Origin: Siphlonurus alternatus
Lineage: Eukaryota; Arthropoda; Insecta; Ephemeroptera; Siphlonuridae
Reading direction: 5' to 3'
DNA length: 64,000 nucleotides
NCBI GenBank assembly: GCA_949825025.1
Contig: OX463780.1
Location: 38,668,979-38,732,978 of the forward strand
Part shown: positions 1-12,479 of the stretch, piece after piece
Layout: each line of letters opens with the position of its first letter
Position numbering within the stretch: position 1 is the stretch's first letter
Position numbers and translations under genes: made by a program
The notes under the pieces: generated by a model
Database searches by the model: none
What the model was told of the DNA's origin: nothing
Seen by the model: the letters and a program-made list of their open reading frames with translations, nothing else

Positions 1-3000
1 TGAAAATAAGTGGAAAATGTGTCACCTCCGGAAATTTTTCATGCAGGCGTCAACTTTTGCCCTTTAGTCGTTAAGACTGTAATTGTTCCTCCTTTGACTT
101 GATTTCAGTGAACACTTTGCATATCTTAAATTTTACAACAAATAATTCACTTTCTGTATACATTGCAGATAGCACTTAATTAAAATCCACCTTTGTTTCC
201 AAACACACTCCACCATTAAGTGTTAGCAGCAAAACACTCGAGCCACTTGTTTTGCGGTCTATCAACGTGCTAATTAGTGGACGCCAATTCAATCAAGCCG
301 GTAATTGAATCACCTGCGCGTACCTGTGGTGGCAGCAGTAATCATGCATTGCACAGTAATTGATGTTCCTATATTTACATGTGAATGCATTTTAATGCAA
401 GCATGGCAGAGTATAATTATATAAATACATAAAAACTATGTTGTTGACGACTGCTTTACATTGCATGATGGTTTTAACCTGCATATTATAGTAACGTATG
501 TACGTACATATATGTATATATCGGTGTTAGTATAAATATATATTATAAACAACATAAACTGATTTCTCCACTTGTAAATATCTCAATTCAAAACTGACCA
601 TTATCAATTTATTACAATGTATAGCCGATGCTTGTTTCCACTGCCCATTAAAAAGGTCCCTAAAGCTATTTGTAAGCAGAAACCGATAGAATTTCGGGCA
701 TGGGTTTCTTCTACAGTGCAAGCAGACTTTTATCATAAGAGTTTACGTATAAAACCATGCCCCATGCACGTGACTACTAGCCTGAGCAAATTATAGATTA
801 AATATATTTTTAACACATAAGTTTTTTCAATCGGTTTTTATAAGATCGTAACAAAAAATGCTTACAGAGCTTGACCGTAATTATGCAATTAGGCATTACC
901 ATGACGAAAATTAACTTCCGGTGGATGTTTGTGCGCAATTACCAAAGAAAGCGCTGATAAATGAAATTTTTTCTGTAAGAGACCGTCTTCAAAGTGAAGA
1001 AAATAATTTGTATTGACAACACCCACTTGGTGCGAGTTTTTTGGTGCTGTGCTGAGAGTGAAGGTGTGAGAGGGGAAGTATATACAGTTTTATCAGAGAA
1101 AAAAACAACAACATAGTATTGCTATCAGATACAATAAAGCGAATTGTACCGTGTTTTTGCTGCATTTTTTATTATTTTTTTTAAAGGCACCAAAAAAAAA
1201 TATTTTTTTATTTCTAAACTCAGTAATTTTTCTTTTGAATGTTCCAATTATTGATTTAATCAAATATAAAATATTCAATCGTGCTTTGCGAAATCAATAG
1301 TATAAAATATAAATGTTTACTTTCTATAAACAAAAATTTAATATAATTATAATGAAAATAACATGCGATTTAACATCATATTATACCATAATAGGTCTGT
1401 TCACAAATCAATCAGATATAATTAATAAATTATTTTCCTTGTATTATCTGTACAGATGATTCATCTGATTATTGATTCATGAATCGATTCTGCATTTACG
1501 AGCAGCTAGCTCTAATGTATACGGCTATATAGAGGTAGAAACCATGTTAAAGTTTAAAATGTTTTAAACAATGACCAAAAGAAGTACTATCTTATACTGT
1601 GCTGGTCTCTGTTATACTGCAAAGTATGTGCGTCGTATACTATAAATTGTTGGTAAAAGCATAAACTATTTGGCCGAACTTTTTTTGTCTCCGCGTTTCT
1701 CAAGTCATGATTCTACTGTGAGTTTTACTGCTCCAGACGAGAGACGAGGTTCGCACACACGGAGGAGCATCTGGTCTGCTGCCGTCTTCACAATGTATAA
1801 ATCTACATTCGTAATTCTGAAATTGAATTGACATTGTCGCTTGCTGTTGATTTCATTTGTATGAATTACTGCACTGTTTGTATTGCCATGTTATTTAATT
1901 AAAGTACGTATAATTAAAATATTTTATTGATAAACAACCCTTTGTTTTAAATGATTTTTTTGTTTGAAATAAAAATAATTATATATTGTTGTTATATTAA
2001 TTAAATTTTATATTAAATACCTTCTTATTTCATATACTTCAAATTTAAGAGAATTTGAGGTTATTTTAATTTACTGGTGTTCAGTAAAAAAAATTCAATA
2101 ATATCGATCGGTATCTTTTCAGGGAAGAAGTTTGGGAGGGGGGGGATTCTCTTGGTGAATACGCTATTACTGTATTTAATTTATAAATAATCCACAACTA
2201 AATAATATATAATAAAATTCATTACGGATTATGTCCTGATGCTAAACCGTTCCAGTGTAAAAATCCAAGTTTCTCAGGACAGGTAGATCTGTCAGGTAGC
2301 TTTCTGGCCCTCTGGGTGCGGGAGTACCCTTGGGCCTGCGAGAGGGTTCACTTGCGACAGTTTTACAGGGGTAAGGTCTAACTTTGCTTAAGAGGACATA
2401 AAGGACCAAGAGATGGCGCTGACGTCTGAAAATTTTGCTCTTTGCATCGAGGATACGGCAATAGTTATAGCATGGAGAGGATCACAAAAATTATGAAATT
2501 TTTAGGAAAAAAAATCACTTACGAAGTTGAAATATTTTTTTTATATTTGTCCGAAAGTATTTGACAACTAATTATTGTGTTTTGTCATTTCTATAAAATT
2601 ATGCTGTGGCTACTGACGGAGCATTTACGTGATTTTACAATGTTAATCATATTCAGCAATCCTCGCTAGACGCACGTAGTTCCAGCAGTTACCACTAGGT
2701 TCGCACTAACTTTATGACGCCAATACTGCAGTATATCCTTCGGTCGCGGAGCGTCCAGAGGCACAGGGCGAACGTCCAAGTGCCAAACACTTTATCGGGA
2801 GGAGGCAGCAGAAGGTGGTGGGGTCAAGGAGGTGCCTCAAGGTTTCGAAATATTAACTTTTTTCCCCTTTAATTGGTTTTCATTCAGCGTTGTAATTCGC
2901 AAAGTTACTTAATTATTCTCAATAGGTCAACCAATTAATTGATGCAATTTATCTAAAATAATATAAAATTTAGTGTTATAGGGAATTTGATAAAAATGAA

Positions 3001-5286
3001 GTATAATTATGATATGATTATATACTACGAGTATCATGCATTCATTATACACATAATTTAAATATTATAAATTACGTTACTATAGCAATTAATTTTAATT
3101 ATACAATATAAAGGTTGGTTTGACTAATAGAACACTATTATAATATGGAAGTAACTGAAAAGTTGTGATTATATTTTAATAATATATCATGCAAAATATA
3201 ATTCAATTGAAGATTCATGCACATAATATGTCACAATCGATCCCAATTAAAAGCATAATATAGTACATCATAAATACTATGTACCAATTAATATAATAGC
3301 TGTATGCTTGATAAGTTAGTGGCTATCAATAATTGCTCACACAATCGTTATGGCAATAAAACGTGCATGCTTATATATCTATAAAACACCTACAATATAG
3401 CAGGGTTGCAGCTCCGTGCACCGATCATACAAAATAAAATGGTAGTCATGGCAGCATTCAATTTATTTTTTGTTTCCTTCACCGCTTGCTTTTTATAATA
3501 TTTTATGATCTTGTACGTAAATGTACATCTTTCGTCAAAAGTTTTTGTTTTCTTTTTTACTATAATGATATATTATTAGTCTTTTATTAAACACAAAAAG
3601 TGTACATACGTTATATAATACGTTATAATATATAAAAGTTTAAAGTAAATATTTAAAAATGAAAAACCAAAATACAAGTTATATAGCGTATGAAGCAGTT
3701 AAACGATTACCTCTTGAAATGTACACATATGAATATTGTCCGGAGTAAGATATAAAACGGTTTGCCAAATAGGTATATAATATGCTACTGTCAAGGGATA
3801 ACTTTAAAACACAAAAAATGACTGAACTTGGTGAAAGTATTGCCATGACAAAACAAGAACAGCGTAAATAATTTGTCAAAGTGAAATAATAAAAAATAAA
3901 AAAATTGCTCCTTTTCTAAAAAGTGTAAATATTATATACAAAAAACACCATGTTTTCTACGAGATTATAAAAAAGCGTTTTATGAAAAAATAATATATAT
4001 AATATTATGTTCAACGTTTTAACTATTCATATATGCCAAGCAAATGTAATAATAAAAACTACTGCGATGTATAATTATTTTTAATCATGCAAGATTTTGC
4101 TGTTATATTTATAACATCTCTCAATACAAAGAAGACACAAAAATTATTAAATTAATAATTACAAGACTTAACATGCGCTCAACACCAACAGGAATTCACT
4201 GTATAAAATTAGTTCTAAAATCAACGAAGTGGATAATATCAACAAATTTAATTATTTCAATTTACTCATATTCTATCCTTACTTCCGTATATGCATAAAT
4301 ATAAAATATAATATGTTTTATTACGATCGTGGCAGATATCATTATATTGATCCATAAAATTAATTGAATACTTGTTTGTGATTGAGTGACTTCACGTATT
4401 CGTATGTCACACAAAAGAAATTATAATGTATACCGGTATTCTACATGAACTCTTTTACTCTTACAGTATGCGTACATACTGTACGTACTCATTATTTTTT
4501 ATTAATAAAAAGTGACAAGGAAAAAAATTACTTTGCTACTCTTTGCTATAAAAATATATACAGTATTATAGTTTATAGTCGTACAAGTCGACTACAGTAG
4601 TCGTTGTAAATATAGTCACTATGCTGTGGTCAATCTCTGCTTATGTCATACAATACATGCAGTATGCACAACTGTGCACGATTTTTTTTTTTTTTTTTAA
4701 CGTATGATGATAATTTGGTAATGCAAATTTATTGTTTTTGTATGACTTTTTGTGATAAAAAAATAAGGGTTAACTGAATTAGATAAATTTTAAACGTATA
4801 TGTATAAAGGCTTCTCGTACTTTGTAAATTATTCACTGAAATTTGAACATTGCAATATAATATACAGTAGATACTTTAAATAAATTCTTCTTCTAAATTT
4901 CAGCATAAATAATATTTGCAAAAATTTCATTAAGGGACACTGTGATGTATAGATTGAATGTACATAAATATATTTTTATACAGTACTTTTGTATCACGAC
5001 TGTTTGACTGTTTGCTATTTATGGAAATATTATGCAAAATAAAAGTAAAAATGTTCACTACTTCAAACTTCCATGCAAAATAAAAATGCCCGATATTTCA
5101 AAATAATAATTAATGCAACTGATCGAGGCATTACTTAAATGCACATACTTTTTTTTTCTAGCCAGTCAAAGCCAGTAGCAATATAAATATAACCACTGTG
5201 CATAATATACAAACATTATCAAACATATCTATGAATTGCGATTTTCAATAAAAATTGTTATTAAATTAATAAAAACCATCACTTAC
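1..5286. other. AT-rich intergenic tract, no supported gene
   Basis: The tract is AT-rich with long homopolymer runs, and all open frames in it are short and of random composition. A somewhat GC-richer patch at about 2240-2420 has exon-like signals on both strands. On the plus strand an open 88-nt stretch (2283-2370) lies between an AG and a GTAAGG. On the minus strand an AG-preceded frame at about 2337-2247 runs about 30 codons to a stop. Neither gives a protein I recognise. Another GC-richer patch at about 2690-2840 shows nothing identifiable. Confidence 0.6.
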
Positions 5287-5600
5287 CGTGCAAGATAAAT
5301 AAATCTCCACCACAAGGGGTTGCTACAGAACTGTTCACAAAAATACTACGATCGCTATAGTCTCGTAACTTCGAAGCGAGAGCACAAAAGCAGGAGAGAC
5401 GCACGTCACACAAACTCACGAGAGCGCACACTGCACACGACTGCTGAGTCGCGATGATGAGCGGCGTGGAGCAAGCAAAGCCAGCACAGAAGCCGGCAGC
5501 AGCATCCGCTTTGTGGCTTCGCGCACGCCGCGCAGCGCACCGCCCCTGCCGCGCCAGAGCCAGCTGCCTCGCCACGCTGCTTTTTGCTGTAGGGAGATTT
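5287..5600 (-). promoter_or_regulatory. GC/CpG-rich island ending in a strong splice donor: candidate promoter and first exon
   Basis: About 200 bases here (roughly 5380-5580) are strikingly GC- and CpG-rich against AT-rich flanks. On the minus strand the island runs into CACG|GTAAGTG, a near-perfect 5' splice site with its GT at 5286-5285. An open frame of about 100 codons covers the island, but the residues (Ala/Arg/Cys/Ser-rich) look like translated GC-rich DNA, not a domain. The simplest reading is a promoter plus non-coding first exon of a minus-strand gene running toward base 1 and beyond. No partner exon is certain. Confidence 0.3.
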
Positions 5601-8600
5601 GAACGCATTGAATAAACTAGGGGATGCATGCTTATATTATGATCTAGGCATTGCAAAAAAATAAAAAATGAAAAGAGGGAGCCATGAGGAAGGAGGGAAT
5701 TATAAGCCCTTAGAGAACTGGAATAACAATAATAATATAAAAACAGGCTTGAATAGATTGAAGTAAAGCTACACAAGTAAGATTCTAAAAGTTTAATATT
5801 AGGTCAAAAGAAATAAATTATATACTCATGTGGTCGTACTAATATTATAAGTGTTTAGTTTTTAACAATTGTAACTTTTTGTAACCTTTCTTTGCAACCT
5901 TTTTTTAGTAATTTTTATTCTTGCTATATAAATAAACTGTTTGATTGTGATTTTTTTTTTTTATGAATTGAAATTTTCATATTACAGTATTTTGTTGAAT
6001 ACACATTTATTTTTAACAAAGCGTTCTGTTAATAATTTTAATATTGCACAGTAAAAATATAAAAACGCAAGCCCTCTTGTGTGATCTCTGCCTACTAAAT
6101 CTCTGTTTGTACAACCAAACAAGATTCACATGGAAAAATTTAAAGGAAATTTATTTAAAAGTACGAGTCAAAAAGACAGTCATATGCTATGATCAGGAAC
6201 TTTACTCTGAAACCTGAATTGGGTAAAAAGTTTATATTAACGACATATTATACACACCCAAGTTCGCCAAGTTGATAAATAGTATGCATTTATTTTCAGA
6301 GTTTAATCCCTTTTTGCAATGTACTGTTCAGAAAATATATAGAAGACATTTTTCATTATTCTGCATGCACGAGATATCGCAAGGATATGTAACTAAAAAT
6401 AAATGCATGTTTAATTGAATTTCTACTATGCCATGTATTAAAGAAGTTTTTAATTTTATAATTTAATGTCATAATGTCTACCTGTTTATGTTAGCTTTAA
6501 TATGCTGTCTACGTATTTAAACTGGTGAATATATTTATGTGACGTACTATTGTCAACTGGACCTACCTGACCATGTAGCCTGTATTGAATAAATTTAATA
6601 GAGTTTACATAAAATAAAATTTCCATATTATCGCTTCAATCAAACAATTTTAAAAGGAAAATTTTAATGTTGAATACATTATTTGTGTGCATTAAAATTT
6701 ATTAAATTGAGGAGCAGCAATAATGATATTATGGTCTATTTTTTATATCGATCATTAGTACGGCTTCTTGCTTTTTAAAAAAATTACCCCACACATGCAT
6801 GAAAAAATATTACATAAAACTTAAACAAGTACATTTTGTAGAGTAAATGGAGTAAATGATAATAAATCAAAAAAGTATATAATATAATATAGTAAATTTA
6901 AAAATTATATTGCGGGGTTCATCATTAATTTGCCTGTCACACTGATATTTGCATTTCATTTTAAATTGAATTTAAATAAAAAATACATATATTATGTATT
7001 TTTGTTTTAAACTATGGACTGAAAGTTTTCAGATAAATTTTGTTGATATTACAACATGACAGCAAAGCAAACATATATAGTTTAATCGCCTTCTATAAAG
7101 ATTGCAATTATTTTCAAAGCCCCCTACTACATAAGTTGAACAAAAAGTTTGACCAAACACTTTTTGTTAGGGGCGAAGAAACATGAGCTTCCAATATATT
7201 TAAACGATATTATATTTTTTCATAAATGATTTATTGTTTATGAAGGTTTCATTTTTGTCCTTTAATCTCACGTGGCTTATGAAATGAGCATTATATTTTC
7301 TCATCTGTACATGCAGCGAATGCAAGCATACGTCATTAGCCAGGATCCTTTTAATAATTAAGGTACGATAGAATGGACGCTTTGTTGCTTATTTGTTGGT
7401 AGTTGTCAAAATTCAGTATCATACATCATGTCGATAAAATATCGCTCAAAAAATCTCTTGTTATTTAAATTTGTTATATATTATTATATTTAGAAATTAA
7501 CTTAAAAAATCATAACCATGTTCATCATAATTCATAATCATCAGTGGTTATAAAATAAATATATCATAATAATCTATTTTATTGAAAATGTCCTATAAAT
7601 TTGAATGCATGCAGACAGAAGCAGACTATTGAAGAGCTTATTTCATTCTTCATTTATACAATTATAGTATTATAGTATTATAGTTTTATAAGATTTATTA
7701 TATTTATTTAGAGAATCATGCACTTTTAACTTTTTGTATTTGTTGATAATGATCAATTGATCCTACATATAATTGCATGGAATACTAATTAATTAAATAA
7801 ATTTTTCAATACATGCAATCAATGAACTCGATACATTATACAATAAATAAAATAATGCCCAGCAAATAATATATACTACATATATGATTATATTTTATAT
7901 CAATAAATTATTATATCTTTTGTTCATCGCTGCTTATATATAAATATTATTATATCAATTTAACCTTTTTAAATTATGCTGTCTATTATGCATGGATGAT
8001 GGAAATGTTATTATATAATACATTATATAATATTATAATCATCTGTTATGATATACCTATAGAATTGAATATCTCTGGTAATGTACACCATTTATTGACT
8101 TTATTACATAACCTACTTTATTGTTCGATACAAAATACCATGCTGGGATCATATATCCTCAGTTACAATCGAGTTCAGTACACGTACGTATACCAAGCGG
8201 CACCAAAAAAAAAAAAAAAATGCTCTCTTGGGAGGATCGTATGCTCCAAGCTCTGCAATTAGGACAGCTAATTCATTTCTTTATTACTGTTGCTTGGGGA
8301 AATTAAATGAGAAATTGTGAGTTGCACACAGAGAATAACAATAAAATATAATATAAGTTTTAAATTGCAGCACTGCATGTAACATAATTATATGTAACAG
8401 ATGATGATGACAGGTTTTATATCATACATTATGCTTAACTGAATTTGCTCTTCTACTTAACACTTAACTCTTATATAATTATATATTACTCATATTCTTA
8501 TTTTCATTCCGTCTCAACTTAAGCATGCAGTATGTTCAGAGAGACAAATTTAGCAAGCACTAAATTGTATACAGTGATTATATATTATTATACTTTCTGT

Positions 8601-9914
8601 CCATGCAGTGAATAGAAATTTTACAGTCAAATAGTTCCCAGTGAAAGTTTTCATGTGAGTGAATAACGTATGAAGAAAAATCACATTATAAATTAATGTG
8701 TGTGCTTTTTTTTACAATGCTTACAAAAAAATAATAAAAATACATGATATATGCAAACAGTGTCAGCAAAATGGGCTGAAGTTGACAAACGAAATTTTCT
8801 TTTTCTAATGAGCAATTAGTTATGAGCAAATAGAGATTTTTTTTTAAAATATAAAAATACTTTTTATTACTATAAAGTACATAAAGATAGATAAATCTTG
8901 TTTCAACGAACTTGAATTTACTTGAAACGATCTTCATGTCAAACACAGCTCTGATTTTACTTATATACCAAAGACGTTTTGCATCTCTGTTATTCACTAA
9001 ATATCGACTCAATATACTGTAATGAACCATCGAAAACAACAATACAAACGCTATATATTGCGAAATGCTCTACTATGAACCTATCAATTATATCATTTGA
9101 GTGCAGCGAACGCATTGCCCTCTCTATTCTACCTAGCCCACACAATCCCTCTTGGTGCACCCTCTCGGTGATGGAGGGAGATCAGACACGCGTACGCCGA
9201 CATCGCCGCGGTGCAGGGTGACTGAGCACCCACCACCCCTCACCGCTCCACGTAACACGCACAAAGACACCCTCCCTCCAGTATGGTCCACCCAGCAGCT
9301 CACGAACTTTGACGGTGGGATCCGCTATCACAGAAAATATTCCTGTAAATCGTTTCAATTATATCAATGTGCAAAAAAATAGTTATATATACGTTTTAGA
9401 CAGTTTCAGACCTCAATCAATCATTTGTTGTATTATATGTATTAAGGTTTTAGATTGAATTGATAAATCTAGAATAATATCGTTTGAATTTGTACCAAAA
9501 AAAATAATAATAAATCTTTATATAAATTATATATTAATGTTATTTAGATAAAAAGACGAGATACAGTATTATAGATAAAAATAATATAATGCATGCACAA
9601 ATATATTATATTCCATCATTGTAGTTCCTCTAAGCTGCATGTCAATGATTTTAATGATTCAGTCAGTGCATGATCTTATAAATTCTAAATAAGATGATTT
9701 CTAGGTTATGCAATTTTCATACAATAGGTGATATGTACACAACTCGTCTTATTTTCATAAATCACAAAAGTAACTTATCAGTCATGAAACATGCCAACTA
9801 TTTACTGTTGTACATGTGTATTACATATTTCAATTTTTTGTTGTATATATAGTTGTATAGTAAAAGTGGAAATTATTAACTTCAATTAATTTTAATTATT
9901 TATAATATATATAT

Positions 9915-9970
<56 letters not shown>

Positions 9971-11870
9971 CTGCCCCGGGTGATGCGTGACATCGGATTG
10001 ATATCGATATAATATACCACAGTATTTTAAAAATAATATAAAATTAATTAAAGCAATTGACGCTATATGGAAACATGGAAACCTAGCTTATTTTAATTAA
10101 TATAAAAAAATATAATATCAGCACCATGCAAAGCATACATATATGGTAAAGGAAATTCCAGATTTTAATTATACATTCATTATTTTCATCGTGTTATAAA
10201 ATTGCTAACATTTTGTAGTTTATAATATTATTTTGTATTGATTTAATGTTGTCGTTTTAATAATTGACATTTACGTGGTAACGGTACGTTTACGTTTAAT
10301 ACTTTTACAGTAAAGTCGTTACATAGACTTGCTGTTAGCTCTTTAAAAAAAAAAAATACTTGTCGTAATACGAGAAAGGGACGCGAGAGAAAATCACAAA
10401 ATTCATTACCAATAAGCAAATTTATCTTATATACTTCCCGTCACTTCGGGCGCTAAGTAATTGTAAAATTGTACTCTGCATGACAAATATATGGTGGAGT
10501 AAAGTGCAAAAGAGCATCTAAAAACAAATCTCAATATTGCGTGTTGAAATGTATAAATGCTTTAATATCCCCCCATTGTAAATTTAGAATTACATAAATT
10601 TGGATTTACTTCAGTCTTACTTTTATAAAAGGTATTTTATATACATGAGTTATAGTTTCTTTTTATATTCATAAAGAAAATTTGTGTTATTCCTACAACA
10701 CAAGAGGTTTTAATAACTTTTTTTTTTTTTTTTTTTAAAAACAGAGTTCTGAAAAATCTATTTACAACTGTGAAAAGACTCTTTTTAATAAATTACCTGA
10801 CCATATCAAAAATTGAAAAAATAAGAAAATATTTAAAAGATTTTGTATAAATCTTGTAAAAAATGTTTCCGTACAGCAGGTAAATGAGTAAATAATTATT
10901 TATTAAATTTGTTTATATATAATTTTATTATAATATTTGTGATAGCTATAGGTCTGCTTTATGGCATATGAATGTAATTTTACAATTTTATAACATAGTG
11001 TAGGCATATGAAATATGTAATAATTCTATATAATATGTCAAATAATATTACCAAGGATGTTTAATTTATGTCAAAATTGTATAAATATAATATGCATGTT
11101 GCTTTTTACAAATGTATAATTAGCACAAGCTATATTAATAAAGAATTTAATTTAATTTGTGTGTGCAACAGACTTCATCTGATTGAATTTCATTAATTCA
11201 ATTTACACCAGCATGATAAAAAAATTAAAATATGTATAATAATTTATATATTTTTTTTTTTACATTTAATGGCGAGTAAGAATATGATTTTATTTTTTTA
11301 CTGTAACATGACTAGTTTTCTCTCTATCGATTATCATATATGCCCTTTATTTCTTGTTATATAATGATGTATAACAAAACTATATTATACTGTTATAATT
11401 ATAAATTAAAAACATTTTCTAGTAATCTCTTGAGGTTTTAGTGCTATAGTTATGGTAAGAAAATGTTAGTAATAACAATAGTATACCCACGAGATACTCG
11501 AGTAATTAGTTGTGTAATTAGCATGTGATTCTTTTAGCCTTTTAAGGAAATAGCATTTTATGTAAAATATTTAAAAAAAAAATACAATATATGGCTTGCT
11601 CAAGAGGTTTTTCTTTCTTTTTTAAATTTATTAAAGGTTAATATAAAGACTTAAAAATAATAACCTGTTATATACTGAAACTGAGAAACTCAAAACATAA
11701 AAATTTCATGAAACATGCATCACAATTTCGTAGATCAAGCAGTACTATCTATTTTATAACATAAAAAAGCCTACTAGTGGAACCATATAACATTTTATTA
11801 TATAACACAATAATAGACAATATACCGTTTATAATATATCTATGAGATATTTATGCACATTTTGCTAGCC
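5601..11870. other. AT-rich intergenic tract, no supported gene
   Basis: The tract consists of AT-rich spacer with short, compositionally random open frames. A GC-richer patch at about 9080-9320 has open frames on both strands but no recognisable protein or convincing pair of splice sites. A TA-dinucleotide microsatellite is listed separately. No RNA gene was recognised. Confidence 0.6.
9905..9968. repeat. (TA)n microsatellite
   Basis: About 64 bases of almost pure alternating AT/TA, interrupted by two TACA steps near the left end. This is a simple-sequence repeat. Confidence 0.95.
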
Positions 11871-11874
11871 AAAC

Positions 11875-11883
11875 ACTCTTTCC
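11875..11883 (-). promoter_or_regulatory. Purine-rich histone downstream element (U7 snRNA-binding type)
   Basis: On the minus strand GGAAAGAGT begins 12 nt after the 3' end of the histone stem-loop. In replication-dependent histone pre-mRNAs a purine-rich element about 10-20 nt past the stem-loop base-pairs with U7 snRNA to direct cleavage between the two. Spacing and composition fit that role. The assignment is by position and motif only. Confidence 0.7.
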
Positions 11884-11895
11884 GAAAAACATGGT

Positions 11896-11911
11896 GGCCC
11901 TGAAAAGGGCC
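11896..11911 (-). terminator. Histone mRNA 3'-end stem-loop
   Basis: Read on the minus strand this is GGCCCTTTTCAGGGCC: a perfect 6-bp stem (GGCCCT/AGGGCC) closing the four-base loop TTTC, followed by ACCA. It matches the invariant hairpin of metazoan replication-dependent histone mRNAs that is bound by SLBP and replaces the poly(A) tail. It lies 58 nt after the stop codon of the H2B-like gene, inside the normal range. A chance match to stem, loop, position and downstream element together is very unlikely. Confidence 0.92.
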
Positions 11912-11969
11912 TTTTAATAATTCACTCCCTGTTATGGGGTGTTAGACAGGGCCTGGGGGCCGGATGGAC

Positions 11970-12479
11970 TTAACGGTACCAACGTTTAGACTGCTTCCTA
12001 CAGCTGCAGTATGGATCCGGACCGAGCGAGTCGAGGGCCTCCCTGGCCACATGACCAGCCTCTGTACGTCGCTCATCGGAGGTCACGAGGAGGTGGAAGG
12101 CAGTCTCCAGGTCAGCCACGTATAAGGTTTTGCGGCCCACGAACCTCATGGCGACGCTTGCTTCGGCACACAGTCTGTCCATCAGACCATGCAGGAGGTC
12201 TTCCATCACGTTCTTGGTTGCCGTGGAAAGTTGCTCATTTCTGTACTGACATTGCAAAACGCGCTTGAGGTGGGACGCGAAGAGCGGTTTATCCGCAGAC
12301 CTCCTCTTTGATCTGGTAGTCGCATGATCACCACAGCCATGATATCGACAGCACCGGGTTCCTCGGCAGGGTGCGGCTTTGCTCTTCACCTTGCTGGAAG
12401 GCTTGTTCTTGAGCCTTGTGGTCGCAGGCCGGGGCGCACCTCCTGCTCGAGATTTTTCTTGAACCGTTTTTTCTTGCAT
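11970..12479 (-). CDS. Divergent histone H2B variant with a Cys-rich tail (169 residues, intronless)
   Basis: Residues about 64-152 align without gaps to the histone H2B fold. Helix 1 is KPLFASHLKRVL, helix 2 runs from LSTATKNVM through the diagnostic AEAS (about residues 84-108), helix 3 follows at ADLETAFHLL, and a C-terminal helix lies at about 134-152. A canonical H2B is about 123-126 residues; this one is longer. It has a 63-residue basic tail containing a CRGTRCCRYHGCGDH cluster and an extra C-terminal stretch ending CSCRKQSKRWYR. It contains 8 cysteines (38, 43, 44, 49, 77, 104, 158, 160), whereas ordinary H2B has essentially none. The ATG at 12479 is the first after an in-frame TAA 36 bases upstream. 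No intron is needed. The frame is GC-rich against AT-rich flanks. The histone stem-loop downstream implies S-phase-type, non-polyadenylated mRNA. A germline or sperm role is inference; a decayed H2B copy is less likely because the frame and 3' signals are intact. Confidence 0.85.
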   Translation of the reverse strand: MQEKTVQEKSRAGGAPRPATTRLKNKPSSKVKSKAAPCRGTRCCRYHGCGDHATTRSKRRSADKPLFASHLKRVLQCQYRNEQLSTATKNVMEDLLHGLMDRLCAEASVAMRFVGRKTLYVADLETAFHLLVTSDERRTEAGHVAREALDSLGPDPYCSCRKQSKRWYR

